This document shows positions 31,912 through 40,916 of a stretch of 64,000 nt of DNA, in pieces. This DNA is from Lysinibacillus xylanilyticus (lineage in GTDB: Bacteria; Bacillota; Bacilli; Bacillales_A; Planococcaceae). The notes beneath the pieces are model-generated. The model did no database searches. It was not told the origin of the DNA and saw only the letters and a program-made list of their open reading frames with translations. How positions within the stretch are numbered: the first letter of the stretch is position 1; each line of letters begins with the position of its first letter. The position numbers were made by a program, and so were the translations under genes. Where the stretch lies: assembly GCF_001183605.1 (NCBI RefSeq), contig NZ_LFXJ01000010.1, positions 1-64,000 on the forward strand, written 5' to 3'.

Positions 31912-32757
31912 ATGGGAATGCGCGCAGCGATTGTTGTAGGGGCTACTGGATTAACAGGTACCTCTCTTGTAGAACAATTATGTGAAAATGATGAATATGT
32001 TTCAGTTACGGTTATTGCACGAAGAGCACCAGCATATTCACATCCAAAGCTAGAAGTGAAAATCCGTAATTTTGATACTTTGGAGGAAAAAGATATCGAA
32101 TTTGCACATGAGCTTTATTGTTGTTTAGGAACAACGATTAAAAAGGCAGGATCTCGTGAGGAATTTGAGAAAGTTGATTTTGAATATCCGCTAACGATTG
32201 CCTCATTAGCCAAAAAACGAGGAATCCCACATATGCTAGTCATTACAGCAATGGGAGCAAATGAAAGTTCTCCATTTTACTATAATCGAGTAAAAGGAAA
32301 GCTTGAACATGACCTTATGGAGCTAGGCTTACAGAGACTTTCAATTATCCGCCCATCTTTACTTGTTGGGGAGAGAGAAGAATTTCGCCTAGGTGAAAAG
32401 GCGGGAGAGAAAGTTTTAAAGCTAGTAAAGCCGTTATTAGTTGGACCATTAAAGCGTTCAAGAGCTATAGAAGCTTCCCAGGTTGCGAAGGCGATGATAG
32501 TTATTGCGTTGTACGGCAATAAACAGCCAGTTACAATTTATCAATCTCAGGAATTGGCTAAGTTAGATTTTCTTGAAAAGCAGGATGGGGATGTTTCAAG
32601 GGAGCAATTATTTAATTGGGATAAGCGCAGGTTATCGGGTTCTAGCGATGAAGGCGATAAAGTAAATCGTGAAGTAGTGATTAATCGAGATAAATATAAA
32701 ATAGAGGAAACCGTTGTTGATAAAGAAGTAAAATTCCGACGTCGTGAGGATAAATAA
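31912..32757 (+). CDS. NAD(P)-binding oxidoreductase (TIP30/YbjT-like atypical SDR)
   Basis: The 281-residue protein has an N-terminal Rossmann fold with GATGLTG at about 8-14, followed by VTVIARRAPAYSHPKL, YCCLGTTIKKAGSREEFEKV, MLVITAMGANESSPFYYNRV (the YxxxK-like YYNRVKGK) and LSIIRPSLLVGEREEFR. This is the pattern of the atypical SDR group that includes HTATIP2 and YbjT. The last 60 residues are strongly charged and unlike the family. The binding site GAAGGGGG precedes the ATG at 31912; residue 3 is also Met. It is a single gene, divergent from the PseG-like gene. Confidence 0.86.
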   Translation: MGMRAAIVVGATGLTGTSLVEQLCENDEYVSVTVIARRAPAYSHPKLEVKIRNFDTLEEKDIEFAHELYCCLGTTIKKAGSREEFEKVDFEYPLTIASLAKKRGIPHMLVITAMGANESSPFYYNRVKGKLEHDLMELGLQRLSIIRPSLLVGEREEFRLGEKAGEKVLKLVKPLLVGPLKRSRAIEASQVAKAMIVIALYGNKQPVTIYQSQELAKLDFLEKQDGDVSREQLFNWDKRRLSGSSDEGDKVNREVVINRDKYKIEETVVDKEVKFRRREDK

Positions 32758-32799
32758 AGGTCCATCACTGGAATTGGGAAATATCTTTAAGTAGATTAG

Positions 32800-33015
32800 T
32801 TGATTGAAGTGGAGGCTGGGCGACTCCTTGGGGATCAGCGATAGAGGAACGAAGGCTAAAAGCATCACGTCCTGTGATAACGCCTTCTACCAACATCCTG
32901 CCGCTGACGCTTCGTTAACACTACGCTTTCGCGCAAAAAACATCTGTTGGCCCGACGCCCTCAGGAAGCTTTGCTCTGTGCGAAAGCGCCCAGTTGGAAC
33001 GGAAATCAACTCCAC
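32800..33015. repeat. Dispersed repeat, family B (copy 2)
   Basis: The segment opens GATTGAAGTGGAGGCTGGGC, continues with GACTCCTTGGGGATCAGCGA, ATCACGTCCTGTGATAACGC, CTGACGCTTCG...CGCTTTCGCGC and ends GGAACGGAAATCAACTCC. It shares its first and last parts with the copies at 16.4, 41.6, 46.4 and 52.4 kb, and its middle with family A. No gene lies in this 450-base gap. Confidence 0.82.
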
Positions 33016-33206
33016 GTTATGAGTCGAATATTATTTTAATAACAAGTAATCCACATGCCAAAGTTTCTTTCTAAAGCAATATTTTTTGTGTAGACTCCGT
33101 TCCGCCTAAAGACTGAATTTATGGTTTTAACCACTACAATTCTTTCCGTGCCTCTTTTCATTTGTTACAATATTATTGTAGAAATGAATGTGGAGGCAAA
33201 GTGAAA

Positions 33207-33761
33207 ATGAAAATTTTACTCGTTGATGGCACGATGTTTGGTCGTAAAACTGGTGCTATTTTAGAGCAAGTGGAGCAATATATTAAAGAATTAGATGCAA
33301 GTTTCGAGTTAGAAATTATGCATTTTAGTCAATATAAGCATCAAATTGTAGACGGTTCACCGTTAAATGATGACATGAAGGAAATGATTCAAAAGTTCGA
33401 GGAAGCGGATGCGTATATTATCGCTACACCTATTTTCCAGGCATCGATTCCAGGCGTTTTAAAAAATGCATTTGACTTCTTGCATCCGAAAACAATGCGC
33501 TATAAGCCAGTATCGATTGTGGCAAATGGTGGTACGTATCAGCACCATTTAGTAGTAGAAAATCAGTTGAAACCAATTTTAGACTACTTCCGTGCACTTG
33601 TAACTCCGAACTATGTATACACACACACATCTCACTTTGATGCAGATAATAATATTGTCGACGAAGATGTTCATAATCGTTTACGTGAATTGGCTCGTGT
33701 TTTTGTGCAGTATTGTGAAATGAGCAAAACATTGCCAAAAGAACCGATTGATCAACATTAA
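33207..33761 (+). CDS. NADPH-dependent FMN reductase-like flavodoxin-fold protein
   Basis: The 184-residue protein has the FMN reductase pattern. MKILLVDGTMFGRKTGAILE at the N-terminus is the phosphate-binding loop, IIATPIFQASIPGVLKNAFD (about 74-93) is the family signature, and KPVSIVANGGTYQHHLVVEN closes the flavin site. Such enzymes reduce FMN, quinones or azo compounds. I start at the ATG at 33207, ten bases after GGAGG; the frame is open 15 codons earlier, but those residues are not family-like. A strong terminator follows. Confidence 0.9.
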   Translation: MKILLVDGTMFGRKTGAILEQVEQYIKELDASFELEIMHFSQYKHQIVDGSPLNDDMKEMIQKFEEADAYIIATPIFQASIPGVLKNAFDFLHPKTMRYKPVSIVANGGTYQHHLVVENQLKPILDYFRALVTPNYVYTHTSHFDADNNIVDEDVHNRLRELARVFVQYCEMSKTLPKEPIDQH

Positions 33762-33772
33762 AATAAAATTCA

Positions 33773-33818
33773 TCCCTTGTGCAGTGGAAGGAAATCACTG
33801 TGCAGGGGATTTTTCTTT
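33773..33818 (+). terminator. Terminator after the FMN reductase gene
   Basis: TCCCTTGTGCAGTG pairs with CACTGTGCAGGGGA (one mismatch) around GAAGGAAAT and is followed by TTTTTCTTTT. Confidence 0.92.
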
Positions 33819-33880
33819 TCAAGAATCCTTTTACGATGTGATAAAATAGAATTTTAGTGAAACGGAAGGGAGGGCTGCTC

Positions 33881-36800
33881 ATGCAGGACATCGCTATACT
33901 AGAAAAACAACGCTGTAGTCTAATATTGACTAATAAGGCGAAGGAAGCGGTAGAGGAATGCTCAGCAAATGAGCATGCCTTTTTTGCCTTACAAAATACA
34001 TTCACCGTCTATATCGAAAAGCGCAAAGCAAAAACAGTTGGTGAAACATTTTTATCGATTTATTTTAATGCGGAGCAAAATGAAAAGTTAACCGACGTCC
34101 TTGCTGAGAAAACAGCCATTATGGATTGTGTGCTAAAGGTTGAAGGATTGCTAGCTACAAATATTCGTTTTGTACATATGCGAGGTCCAATCAATACAAA
34201 CCGACGCTTACCAGCAGCATTACACTTTGTTACAAGAGCTAACAATGGAGCAGGGATTCCGCTCGATCTTCATAAAAAAATAAGAGAGCTACCGATAGCT
34301 GAGGAGCGCACAGAATATGTGAAAAAGCGTATCTCGAGCTGGGAAGGCTATTTAAAAATTCAAGAACGCGATGCGACCGTAGATGATATTCATACAGAGT
34401 TTAAGCAAAGCTATTTTAATGAAGATTTTACTAGGCTGACAATTGTCTGCCCTTATATAAAATCGAAGGAATGGAAGAAGCTTGAAGGGTTAAGTGTGAG
34501 CATTCAAGGGGTACGCGGTGAAATTGGACAAGTTTTAAAGGCTAATGCAGGGAAGCAGACAATAGAAATTGACTTAAAGCCTTTTGTACAGGATTTAGCA
34601 CGTAAAGATCAACTTAACCTTCGCTCAAAGCAAGCGAGCTTTAGTAATTTTGCGACATTGAGTCAAATTAGACGATTACGCAATGGTTTTACAAAGCTTG
34701 AAAAAGGCGAGGCAGTTAACCCTAATTTAGAGACAATATTATTTGAAAAGCGTCCGACTGTCCGAACAGCAAAGCTTCGAGAGGATATTGTTTTTCACAA
34801 TAATTTAAACGAATATCAAAGGCAGGCTGTTTTAGGAGCATTGTCTGTTGAAGACTTGTATGTGATTCAAGGACCTCCTGGCACAGGGAAGACAACCGTT
34901 ATTTCTGAAATTTGTCAGCAAAATGTCAAGGCTGGCTTAAAAACACTCGTAGCTTCGCAATCAAATCTAGCCGTGGATAATGCTTTAGGACGACTTCTTT
35001 CCAATCAAGAAATTCGAATTTTACGCTACGGTAGAACGGAAAGCATTGAAGAAGAGGGTAAAAAGTTTATTGAGGAAAATGTTGCACTTCATTGGCGTGA
35101 GCAAACTCTCGCAGCGATCGAAGAGGAAATTACAGCCTTTACAGAACGTGAACAAGAACTAAAATCAAGTATTAGCAAGGCTGAAGAAGAGCTAGAAAAG
35201 CTTAAGGCATGGCTTGAGGAGTTAACAAAGGAAATAGCTGCAAAAGAACAGGCCGCAATTGACGAGCCAATTTTACAGCAGGAAATACAAGCGTTAAAGA
35301 AAGAATTAAAGGCTGCAAAAGCTGAGCAGCAGGAGAGCGAAGCACATAAAGGGCATTACGAAAAACAGTTGGCGCAAATCGAGCCTGCTGTAAAGTCGCT
35401 TGAGCAAACCCTTGCTGAAAGCCTATCTACGGAGCAGCTAAAGCTTACTATAGAGGAAACTACTCAAAAAATTGAGCAATATGAAGCGGCTGCGCAATAT
35501 AAAGAGCTGCAAGAGCAAAAGCAGCATCTAGAAATGCAGTTCAAAGATGTCCAATCGAAATATGAAGAGGAAAATAATCGTCTTCGATTAATGAAGGATG
35601 CCGAACAATATGTCAGTAATTTAACGTCCTATGAGCGAATCCAACGATTTCTACAACATTATCAAATTCGCCCATCCTATGTGCTGTCACAGCAGATTAG
35701 TCGTTTGCAGCATTTAGAGGATGCCAAAGATTTGGAGGCATGGGCAACCATCAATTCACGTTTACAAAAAGCTATCGCAAAGCTTGAGTCGTTTGTATCT
35801 TATGAAGAAAAAGAACGTGCCCTTGCTAAAAGTAGAGTGCAGTCAGTTCAATCGTTTTCGTTGCAAAATCTAACAGGTGTTTTTGCCCAGCTCAATACAG
35901 CCTTTCAAGATAATCAAACGCCACCTACCGAGCAAATTGAGAGTTTCTTGCTCGGATTATATATGCGTCGTGATTTTGTCTGGCAAAAAGGTGTAGCTCT
36001 CAAACAACAACAAGATCATAAAGATCAGGAGTTTGAGTCCTTGCGTAAAGGTATTGGTGGCTTATTACATCAAGAGTGTGCAATTACAAGCTTCGATGTT
36101 CAAAGCTTACAGCGACAATTGCAGCCATTTTTACAGCATACAGAACGACTTCAGCAACTAGCTGAGACATTCCAAATTGATGCTGAGCCAGAAGAGTCTG
36201 TAGAGCATTTAAAAATGCTTATATCACAATCGAAATCTTCTCTTCAAACAGCAAGTCAACAGCTTGAGGCAGTAGAACATGCAAATACACAGCTCCTACC
36301 AAAGAGAGCGGCACTTCAAACAGCGCAGACTAGCTTACAAGAGATTGAACAACAGCTAACACAATTAGAAGAAAATGTTAAAGAAATTAATATAGCTGGA
36401 TTAAAGAAGGAGAAGCAGCTCACAGCTTGCACAAAGCTTCTTCAATCAACACCGGAGCGCACTTACGAGGAGGTAGAGGAAGCAATTGCATCCTCGAAGA
36501 CAGCAATTGTGGAATTACAGCGTAAGGAACAGCAGCTACCTCTTCGAAAAAAATTACAAGAGCAATGGCGTGACAAGCTGCAAAATGCTACCGAATATGA
36601 TTTAGATGAAATTCGTAAATTATATGTGCGTCATGCGAATGTTATAGGTACAACATGTGTCGCTTCAGCAAGTAAAGAATTTATGGAAAACTACCCGACG
36701 TTTGATGTTGTCATTATTGATGAAGTATCAAAGGCAACACCACCAGAGCTATTATTACCGATGCTTAAGGGTAAAAAAGTTATTTTAGTAGGCGATCATC

Positions 36801-37663
36801 ATCAGCTACCTCCACTACTTGGAGACGATACGTTGGAGGAAACGTTAAAAGCAATGCTCGATGAAAATCCAAACTTTGATGGCGCGCAAGAATTAAAAAA
36901 TTTACTGCGTGAATCGCTGTTTGAGCGTTTATTTAATAATTTGCCACAAACACATAAGCAAATGCTGGCATTGCAGTACCGAATGCATGAGAAAATTATG
37001 CACAGTATTACACCGTTTTACGCGAAAGAGGAAAATGGTCTGCAATGTGGTTTACCTGATTCAGATGCAGCACGAGACCATTGTCTAGAAGGACAATTTG
37101 TGAATCGTGATGATCATTTGCTATGGGTTGATATACCAACCGAAAAACCTTATTTAGAGGAGCAGGTAAAGGGCGGAACGAGTCGTTACAATGAGGGTGA
37201 ATTACAAACAATTCGACGCATTTTAATAGATATGAATAAGGCTGTTATTGAAGCTAAAGCAGCGGGACGCATACCTCAGGATGTACAAAAAAGTGTTGGG
37301 GTTATAAGCTTCTACGGGGAGCAGGTAAAGAAAATTAATCGCCTTCTGCAACAGGAATTACAGCTACCACATCTTCAATTTAGAACCGGGACAGTCGATA
37401 AGTTCCAAGGTATGGAGATGGACGTCATATTAGTTAGTATGGTACGTAATACGCCTAAAGGGGGAGACGTTGGCTTTGCAAGAGATTATCGCCGCTTAAA
37501 CGTTGCCTTATCTCGCGCACGAGAGCTATTACTACTTGTCGGAAGTGCTGAGATGTTTGCCAAACGGGCGAAGCATCCAGATACACGAGAGATGTATAGC
37601 AATCTGTTAGAGACAGTGAAATCCTATAACGGCTTGCGTAATCATGAAGGACAGGTGATGTAG
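33881..37663 (+). CDS. Upf1-like SF1 helicase with long internal coiled coils
   Basis: A 1260-residue protein with a split SF1B helicase. Its N-terminal 320 residues are unrecognised. Walker A QGPPGTGKTT lies at about 328-337, followed by TLVASQSNLAVDNAL. Roughly 500 residues of coiled coil follow (about 410-580 and 775-905), rich in Glu, Gln and Lys. Then come Walker B VVIIDEVSKA (about 940), VGDHHQLPPLLGD, LQYRMHEKI (about 1032), TVDKFQGMEMDVILVSMVRN (about 1170) and RRLNVALSRARELLLLVGS. The order matches AAA_11/AAA_12 (Upf1/Dna2-type) helicases. I start at the ATG at 33881, with AAGGGAGGG upstream. It is translationally coupled to the next gene and probably works with it on RNA or DNA. Confidence 0.85.
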   Translation: MQDIAILEKQRCSLILTNKAKEAVEECSANEHAFFALQNTFTVYIEKRKAKTVGETFLSIYFNAEQNEKLTDVLAEKTAIMDCVLKVEGLLATNIRFVHMRGPINTNRRLPAALHFVTRANNGAGIPLDLHKKIRELPIAEERTEYVKKRISSWEGYLKIQERDATVDDIHTEFKQSYFNEDFTRLTIVCPYIKSKEWKKLEGLSVSIQGVRGEIGQVLKANAGKQTIEIDLKPFVQDLARKDQLNLRSKQASFSNFATLSQIRRLRNGFTKLEKGEAVNPNLETILFEKRPTVRTAKLREDIVFHNNLNEYQRQAVLGALSVEDLYVIQGPPGTGKTTVISEICQQNVKAGLKTLVASQSNLAVDNALGRLLSNQEIRILRYGRTESIEEEGKKFIEENVALHWREQTLAAIEEEITAFTEREQELKSSISKAEEELEKLKAWLEELTKEIAAKEQAAIDEPILQQEIQALKKELKAAKAEQQESEAHKGHYEKQLAQIEPAVKSLEQTLAESLSTEQLKLTIEETTQKIEQYEAAAQYKELQEQKQHLEMQFKDVQSKYEEENNRLRLMKDAEQYVSNLTSYERIQRFLQHYQIRPSYVLSQQISRLQHLEDAKDLEAWATINSRLQKAIAKLESFVSYEEKERALAKSRVQSVQSFSLQNLTGVFAQLNTAFQDNQTPPTEQIESFLLGLYMRRDFVWQKGVALKQQQDHKDQEFESLRKGIGGLLHQECAITSFDVQSLQRQLQPFLQHTERLQQLAETFQIDAEPEESVEHLKMLISQSKSSLQTASQQLEAVEHANTQLLPKRAALQTAQTSLQEIEQQLTQLEENVKEINIAGLKKEKQLTACTKLLQSTPERTYEEVEEAIASSKTAIVELQRKEQQLPLRKKLQEQWRDKLQNATEYDLDEIRKLYVRHANVIGTTCVASASKEFMENYPTFDVVIIDEVSKATPPELLLPMLKGKKVILVGDHHQLPPLLGDDTLEETLKAMLDENPNFDGAQELKNLLRESLFERLFNNLPQTHKQMLALQYRMHEKIMHSITPFYAKEENGLQCGLPDSDAARDHCLEGQFVNRDDHLLWVDIPTEKPYLEEQVKGGTSRYNEGELQTIRRILIDMNKAVIEAKAAGRIPQDVQKSVGVISFYGEQVKKINRLLQQELQLPHLQFRTGTVDKFQGMEMDVILVSMVRNTPKGGDVGFARDYRRLNVALSRARELLLLVGSAEMFAKRAKHPDTREMYSNLLETVKSYNGLRNHEGQVM

Positions 37664-37664
37664 A

Positions 37665-38423
37665 TTGTCAAAATTACAGCAGCGCTTAATGCGAGAAATT
37701 CAGCAAAATCGGAATGTTAATATCGTCAAAACCGATGAATGGAGCATCCCGATTCGAACGGTAGAAGTGACCTATGAGCCAGTTCGCCGTTCTACTATGG
37801 ATGTCCTGATGACAATGTTGTTACTGAGCATACAGGAAGCGGATTTTGCAAACGCACAGGAATTGAGTGAGTTATTGCTAGTCGACCCGTTATTTATTGA
37901 GGATCTAGTATCTTTAATGTCTCGAGTTAGTCTTATTGAGCAAACGGAAGGCTTTTATAGACTAACACCTAAAGGACAGCAGCAACTGGAACGTGGCATC
38001 TTTGAAGAGGAGCTAGATGTAGAAATGTCCAACCTTTACTATAGCCCATGCCATCTTGCATTTCTTGCTGTCGACGAAGACAATATTGAAGAATACGATG
38101 ATCTACCAGAGCTATATCGCTATGTGGATGAAGAGGCTGAGAAGCAGGAGAATTTCGAAGAAGCACTGTTGATAGAAGCGTTACAGCAAGAGGATGAAGA
38201 AAAAGCTGGAGTTGGGGCATCTCAAAAATTAATTTCAAAAATTGTTCAAACAGACGCTAAACAAATTAATGATATCCCATGCTTTGAATTTGTCCTTCAC
38301 GATAAAGAACAAGATATTTTGTTCGTTCGTATATGGAATGCGCTCTCAAATCAATGGGATTCCCACTTAGAACAACAGCTTACAAAAAAAGAACAACTAC
38401 AATGGCGTAAACAATACTTATAA
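37665..38423 (+). CDS. Winged-helix-like partner protein of the SF1 helicase (unknown function)
   Basis: This 252-residue acidic protein starts with TTG two bases after the helicase stop codon, with CAGGTGATG as a binding site, so the two are one translational unit. Residues about 60-120 look like a winged helix: AQELSELLLVDPLFIEDLVS followed by LIEQTEGFYRLTPKGQQQLE. A very acidic middle (about 140-185) and a C-terminal strand region (FEFVLHDKEQDILFVRIWNA) follow. I do not recognise the family. Its coupling suggests a regulator or substrate adaptor of the helicase. A terminator follows directly. Confidence 0.8.
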   Translation: MSKLQQRLMREIQQNRNVNIVKTDEWSIPIRTVEVTYEPVRRSTMDVLMTMLLLSIQEADFANAQELSELLLVDPLFIEDLVSLMSRVSLIEQTEGFYRLTPKGQQQLERGIFEEELDVEMSNLYYSPCHLAFLAVDEDNIEEYDDLPELYRYVDEEAEKQENFEEALLIEALQQEDEEKAGVGASQKLISKIVQTDAKQINDIPCFEFVLHDKEQDILFVRIWNALSNQWDSHLEQQLTKKEQLQWRKQYL

Positions 38424-38429
38424 GAAAGA

Positions 38430-38457
38430 AACGAACGTGTGCAGCGTTCGTTTTTTT
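38430..38457 (+). terminator. Terminator of the helicase module
   Basis: ACGAACG pairs with CGTTCGT around TGTGCAG and is followed by seven T. Confidence 0.92.
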
Positions 38458-38475
38458 GTGCTTTTTGAGGTGTTT

Positions 38476-38635
38476 GTCGATAAAACACAAAAGTTGGGTG
38501 ATAAATACAAAAAGTTAGGTGATAAATTATAAAAGTTGAGCGACAAATTCAAAAAGTAAGGCAATAAAATGGTAAAAGACCTCGATAAATTTTTAAGCTT
38601 GCATATAGTATTACAGAAAAGTGGGAACAGATGTT
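38476..38635. repeat. 21-bp repeat array, locus 3 (duplicate of locus 4)
   Basis: About five units of 21 bp, typically beginning TTATCACCTAACTTTTTG on the minus strand, are followed by CTCGATAAATTTTTAA and CTTGCATATA. The whole 160-base block is closely similar to 41751-41910 and even ends with the same GGGAACAGATGTT, which is the ribosome binding site and start codon of the glycosyltransferase at the other copy. Here ATG TTG is followed at once by TAA. Confidence 0.88.
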
Positions 38636-38649
38636 GTAAAAATAAAAGT

Positions 38650-38736
38650 CGGTAAATTGCATCGTCTTGTTCGGAAAAGCGAAGTGGTACTTTCGGTATT
38701 AAATAGACTAAAATTAATAGTAACCCGGGTTTAACT
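38650..38736 (+). pseudogene. Possible C-terminal gene scrap after the duplicated leader
   Basis: One frame ending in TAA at about 38736 reads VGKLHRLVRKSEVVLSVLNR and continues for eight residues. It lacks a start and sits just behind the vestigial ATG of the duplicated leader at 38631. It could be what remains of a gene whose middle was deleted. The reading is short and I am not sure of it. Confidence 0.3.
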
Positions 38737-38766
38737 TTTTCTAACACTATTAAAGGGGCTGTGAAA

Positions 38767-39501
38767 ATGAAGAAAACAATATTAGCACTTTCTTTAACTA
38801 CTGCTATGTTATTTAGTCAAGCAAGTATTACGAATGCTGAATCATATGTGGATGACATTTTAAAACTCCAACCGGACATTTCGGAGGAAGAATTGTTGCA
38901 GGATGTTCAAATGATTGCTTCAAATACAGGACAATCAGAACAAGTTATTCTTGAACAAATTTATACAGAGTTAAAAGAAGATGAAGCAAAAGGTATTGCA
39001 GAAAAATCAGCTTATTCTAAAGAGAAATATGGAGTATCACCTCGTGGTGGAAGTGGAGGGACTGTTAGCATAGGATCTAGTACAAAAGGAAACTTCTATT
39101 ATACACCATCAGAAACAGCTTATTTAGATCATGGACATGTTGGGATGTATTATACGTCAACAACAATTGTAGAATCAGTACCTTCTGATGGAGTTCGAAC
39201 AATCTCAACTAGTGCACGCAAAGTCGATAGCTCTGGATCAGTAGTAAAGTCTGTCTCAACATCTACAACAAATCGTAATAATGCTGCGGATTGGGCATAC
39301 ACCCAAGTTGGACAATCATATTCTTATAATTTTGCTACAAACCGTTTAACTGGACATGATGGGGCTAAAAATTGCTCTAAACTAATTTGGTCAGCATATA
39401 AAGTAAACGGTAATCTAGACTTAGACGTGGACGGTGGACTAGGTGTATATCCACGGGATGTCCGAGATGCATCAGATACAGTGTTAGTAAGAAATATTTA
39501 A
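38767..39501 (+). CDS. Secreted YiiX-like permuted papain-fold (NlpC/P60 superfamily) protein
   Basis: The 244-residue protein has a clear signal peptide (MKKTILALSLTTAMLFSQAS, cleavage probably after TNA near residue 25). The C-terminal domain (about 95-244) looks like the YiiX/YebB circularly permuted papain fold: YLDHGHVGMYYTSTTIVESV with the catalytic His, and GHDGAKNCSKLIWSAYKVNG with the catalytic Cys (about residue 203), then VYPRDVRDASD. It is therefore probably an exported amidase or peptidase acting on the wall or on lipids. I chose the ATG at 38767, eight bases after AAAGGGG. It ends in a terminator that overlaps the next gene's leader. Confidence 0.85.
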   Translation: MKKTILALSLTTAMLFSQASITNAESYVDDILKLQPDISEEELLQDVQMIASNTGQSEQVILEQIYTELKEDEAKGIAEKSAYSKEKYGVSPRGGSGGTVSIGSSTKGNFYYTPSETAYLDHGHVGMYYTSTTIVESVPSDGVRTISTSARKVDSSGSVVKSVSTSTTNRNNAADWAYTQVGQSYSYNFATNRLTGHDGAKNCSKLIWSAYKVNGNLDLDVDGGLGVYPRDVRDASDTVLVRNI

Positions 39502-39509
39502 TTCTATTA

Positions 39510-39550
39510 TAAAGATCGTCTTTAATTATTTAGAGACGATCTTTATTTTT
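39510..39550 (+). terminator. Terminator or attenuator before the next gene
   Basis: AAAGATCGTCT pairs with AGACGATCTTT around a 12-base loop and is followed by ATTTTT. The next gene's GGGAGG site begins at the following base, so read-through is probably how that gene is expressed. Confidence 0.8.
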
Positions 39551-39564
39551 GGGAGGAACTAAAT

Positions 39565-40743
39565 TTGAAAAAAATTATATTTATAGGGATTAGCTTAATA
39601 ATAATTTTTATAGTTATCATTCTTTTTAAGCAGCAAAATATAAAAGATTCCTCACAATTTTTATCGGCTGAAGACGTTGACAAAGGTTTATTAAAAAATA
39701 CTAAAGCAGTTATTTATTTATCGACAACAGCTGACCAAGACTTTGATAATAAGGGGCTAAGTTATAGTGTTTTTGTAAAGAAGGACCATTCAACTCAGGC
39801 GCTCACTATGAATGGGCTTGAACTAGGGAGTATAGCTGTTGGTAAGAATCGGCTATTATTAGAAGATAAAAATACTATAAGAATTGTAGATGGTGATATT
39901 AAACAATTTAATATGGACACCCCACAGTATACCGGTGAACGGACGGGTTATTTACCCTCTCAAGATTTATTTTTTAGTATATATAATAGTGGATTTAAAG
40001 AATCGGGATACAATTCAGACGTTCGGTATGGTAATGCTGAGAAAATCAATGTAGACAGTATCCCTTATTATATTTTGATCTCCGGGGTAACGGAAAAAGG
40101 GATTAATATACTCACACAAGACTTTGAAACCAAGACTTTTAACTTAAGAGAAGTAACATTTGATAAAGAATTAAAAATTAATGATATTACTACTCTTCAA
40201 GAATTAACTATTGATAGCACGCAAGCACTGGCGCCAATTTTAACTGATGAGCATTATTACTATTTAATTTTATCAACTATAATAAGTGAATCTAAGGAAA
40301 GTGTATCAATTTATAGAATTAATAAAAAAACTTTAGAACAAGAGAAATTTAAGCTTATTGAATACAATGATGTAGATTTAACGGCTACGATTCCTTATAA
40401 TTATAAAAATTCAGCAACAATTTCTCAAAATAAGTTATTTTATGCTAATGGATTAGGCGAAATTTATTCTTTTGATTTAAAAACACATGCAGTCTCAAAG
40501 GCATTTAAACTCAAAAAAGCAAGTCAATCTAAAATCCGTCACAATGAAGAGACTTATTTTAAAGATGGAAATTTATATGTATTAAGGTACAGTGAAGATA
40601 AAAATGGCTACTATTATTTAGAAACTTATTCACTTGATAAAGGGAAGTTGATAGATTCATTTGATATCAATGGTTTGGATGAAATTATCAATCACTCCTC
40701 AAGTAAAAAGGTTTATTCGTATGATTTAAAGGTATTGCAATAA
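39565..40743 (+). CDS. Membrane-anchored extracytoplasmic protein of unknown function
   Basis: The 392-residue protein has one N-terminal membrane segment (KIIFIGISLIIIFIVIILF) followed by a long outward-facing domain of repeated short strands, for example LSYSVFVKKDHSTQALTM, KNRLLLEDKNTIRIVDGDIK and NKLFYANGLGEIYSFDLKTH. The strand pattern suggests a beta-propeller, but I recognise no family. The start is TTG at 39565 with GGGAGG eight bases upstream. It lies 63 bases behind the secreted papain-fold gene on the same strand, with a hairpin between, so it may be its partner at the cell surface. Confidence 0.72.
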   Translation: MKKIIFIGISLIIIFIVIILFKQQNIKDSSQFLSAEDVDKGLLKNTKAVIYLSTTADQDFDNKGLSYSVFVKKDHSTQALTMNGLELGSIAVGKNRLLLEDKNTIRIVDGDIKQFNMDTPQYTGERTGYLPSQDLFFSIYNSGFKESGYNSDVRYGNAEKINVDSIPYYILISGVTEKGINILTQDFETKTFNLREVTFDKELKINDITTLQELTIDSTQALAPILTDEHYYYLILSTIISESKESVSIYRINKKTLEQEKFKLIEYNDVDLTATIPYNYKNSATISQNKLFYANGLGEIYSFDLKTHAVSKAFKLKKASQSKIRHNEETYFKDGNLYVLRYSEDKNGYYYLETYSLDKGKLIDSFDINGLDEIINHSSSKKVYSYDLKVLQ

Positions 40744-40800
40744 TAAAATGTGCAAAATTGGCGGCCACACATTAGCTGGGAAATTCATCAAACATGATAA

Positions 40801-40836
40801 GACCTCTCCTAATGATCGCAGGAGAGGTTTTATGTT
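40801..40836 (+). terminator. Terminator after the anchored protein gene
   Basis: ACCTCTCCT pairs with AGGAGAGGT around AATGATCGC and is followed by TTTATG. Confidence 0.85.
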
Positions 40837-40916
40837 ATATACATCTTCCATTCAATCACTTCAAAATGTTTGCTAGTAGGGGAGTAGAGCTAATAGAGCT
40901 CTTATTTAGTCCTCCT

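Noticed and set aside
33430..34005. 191-codon minus-strand frame across the FMN reductase gene and the following terminator
   Set aside because: It is antisense to two well-supported genes and crosses a strong terminator.
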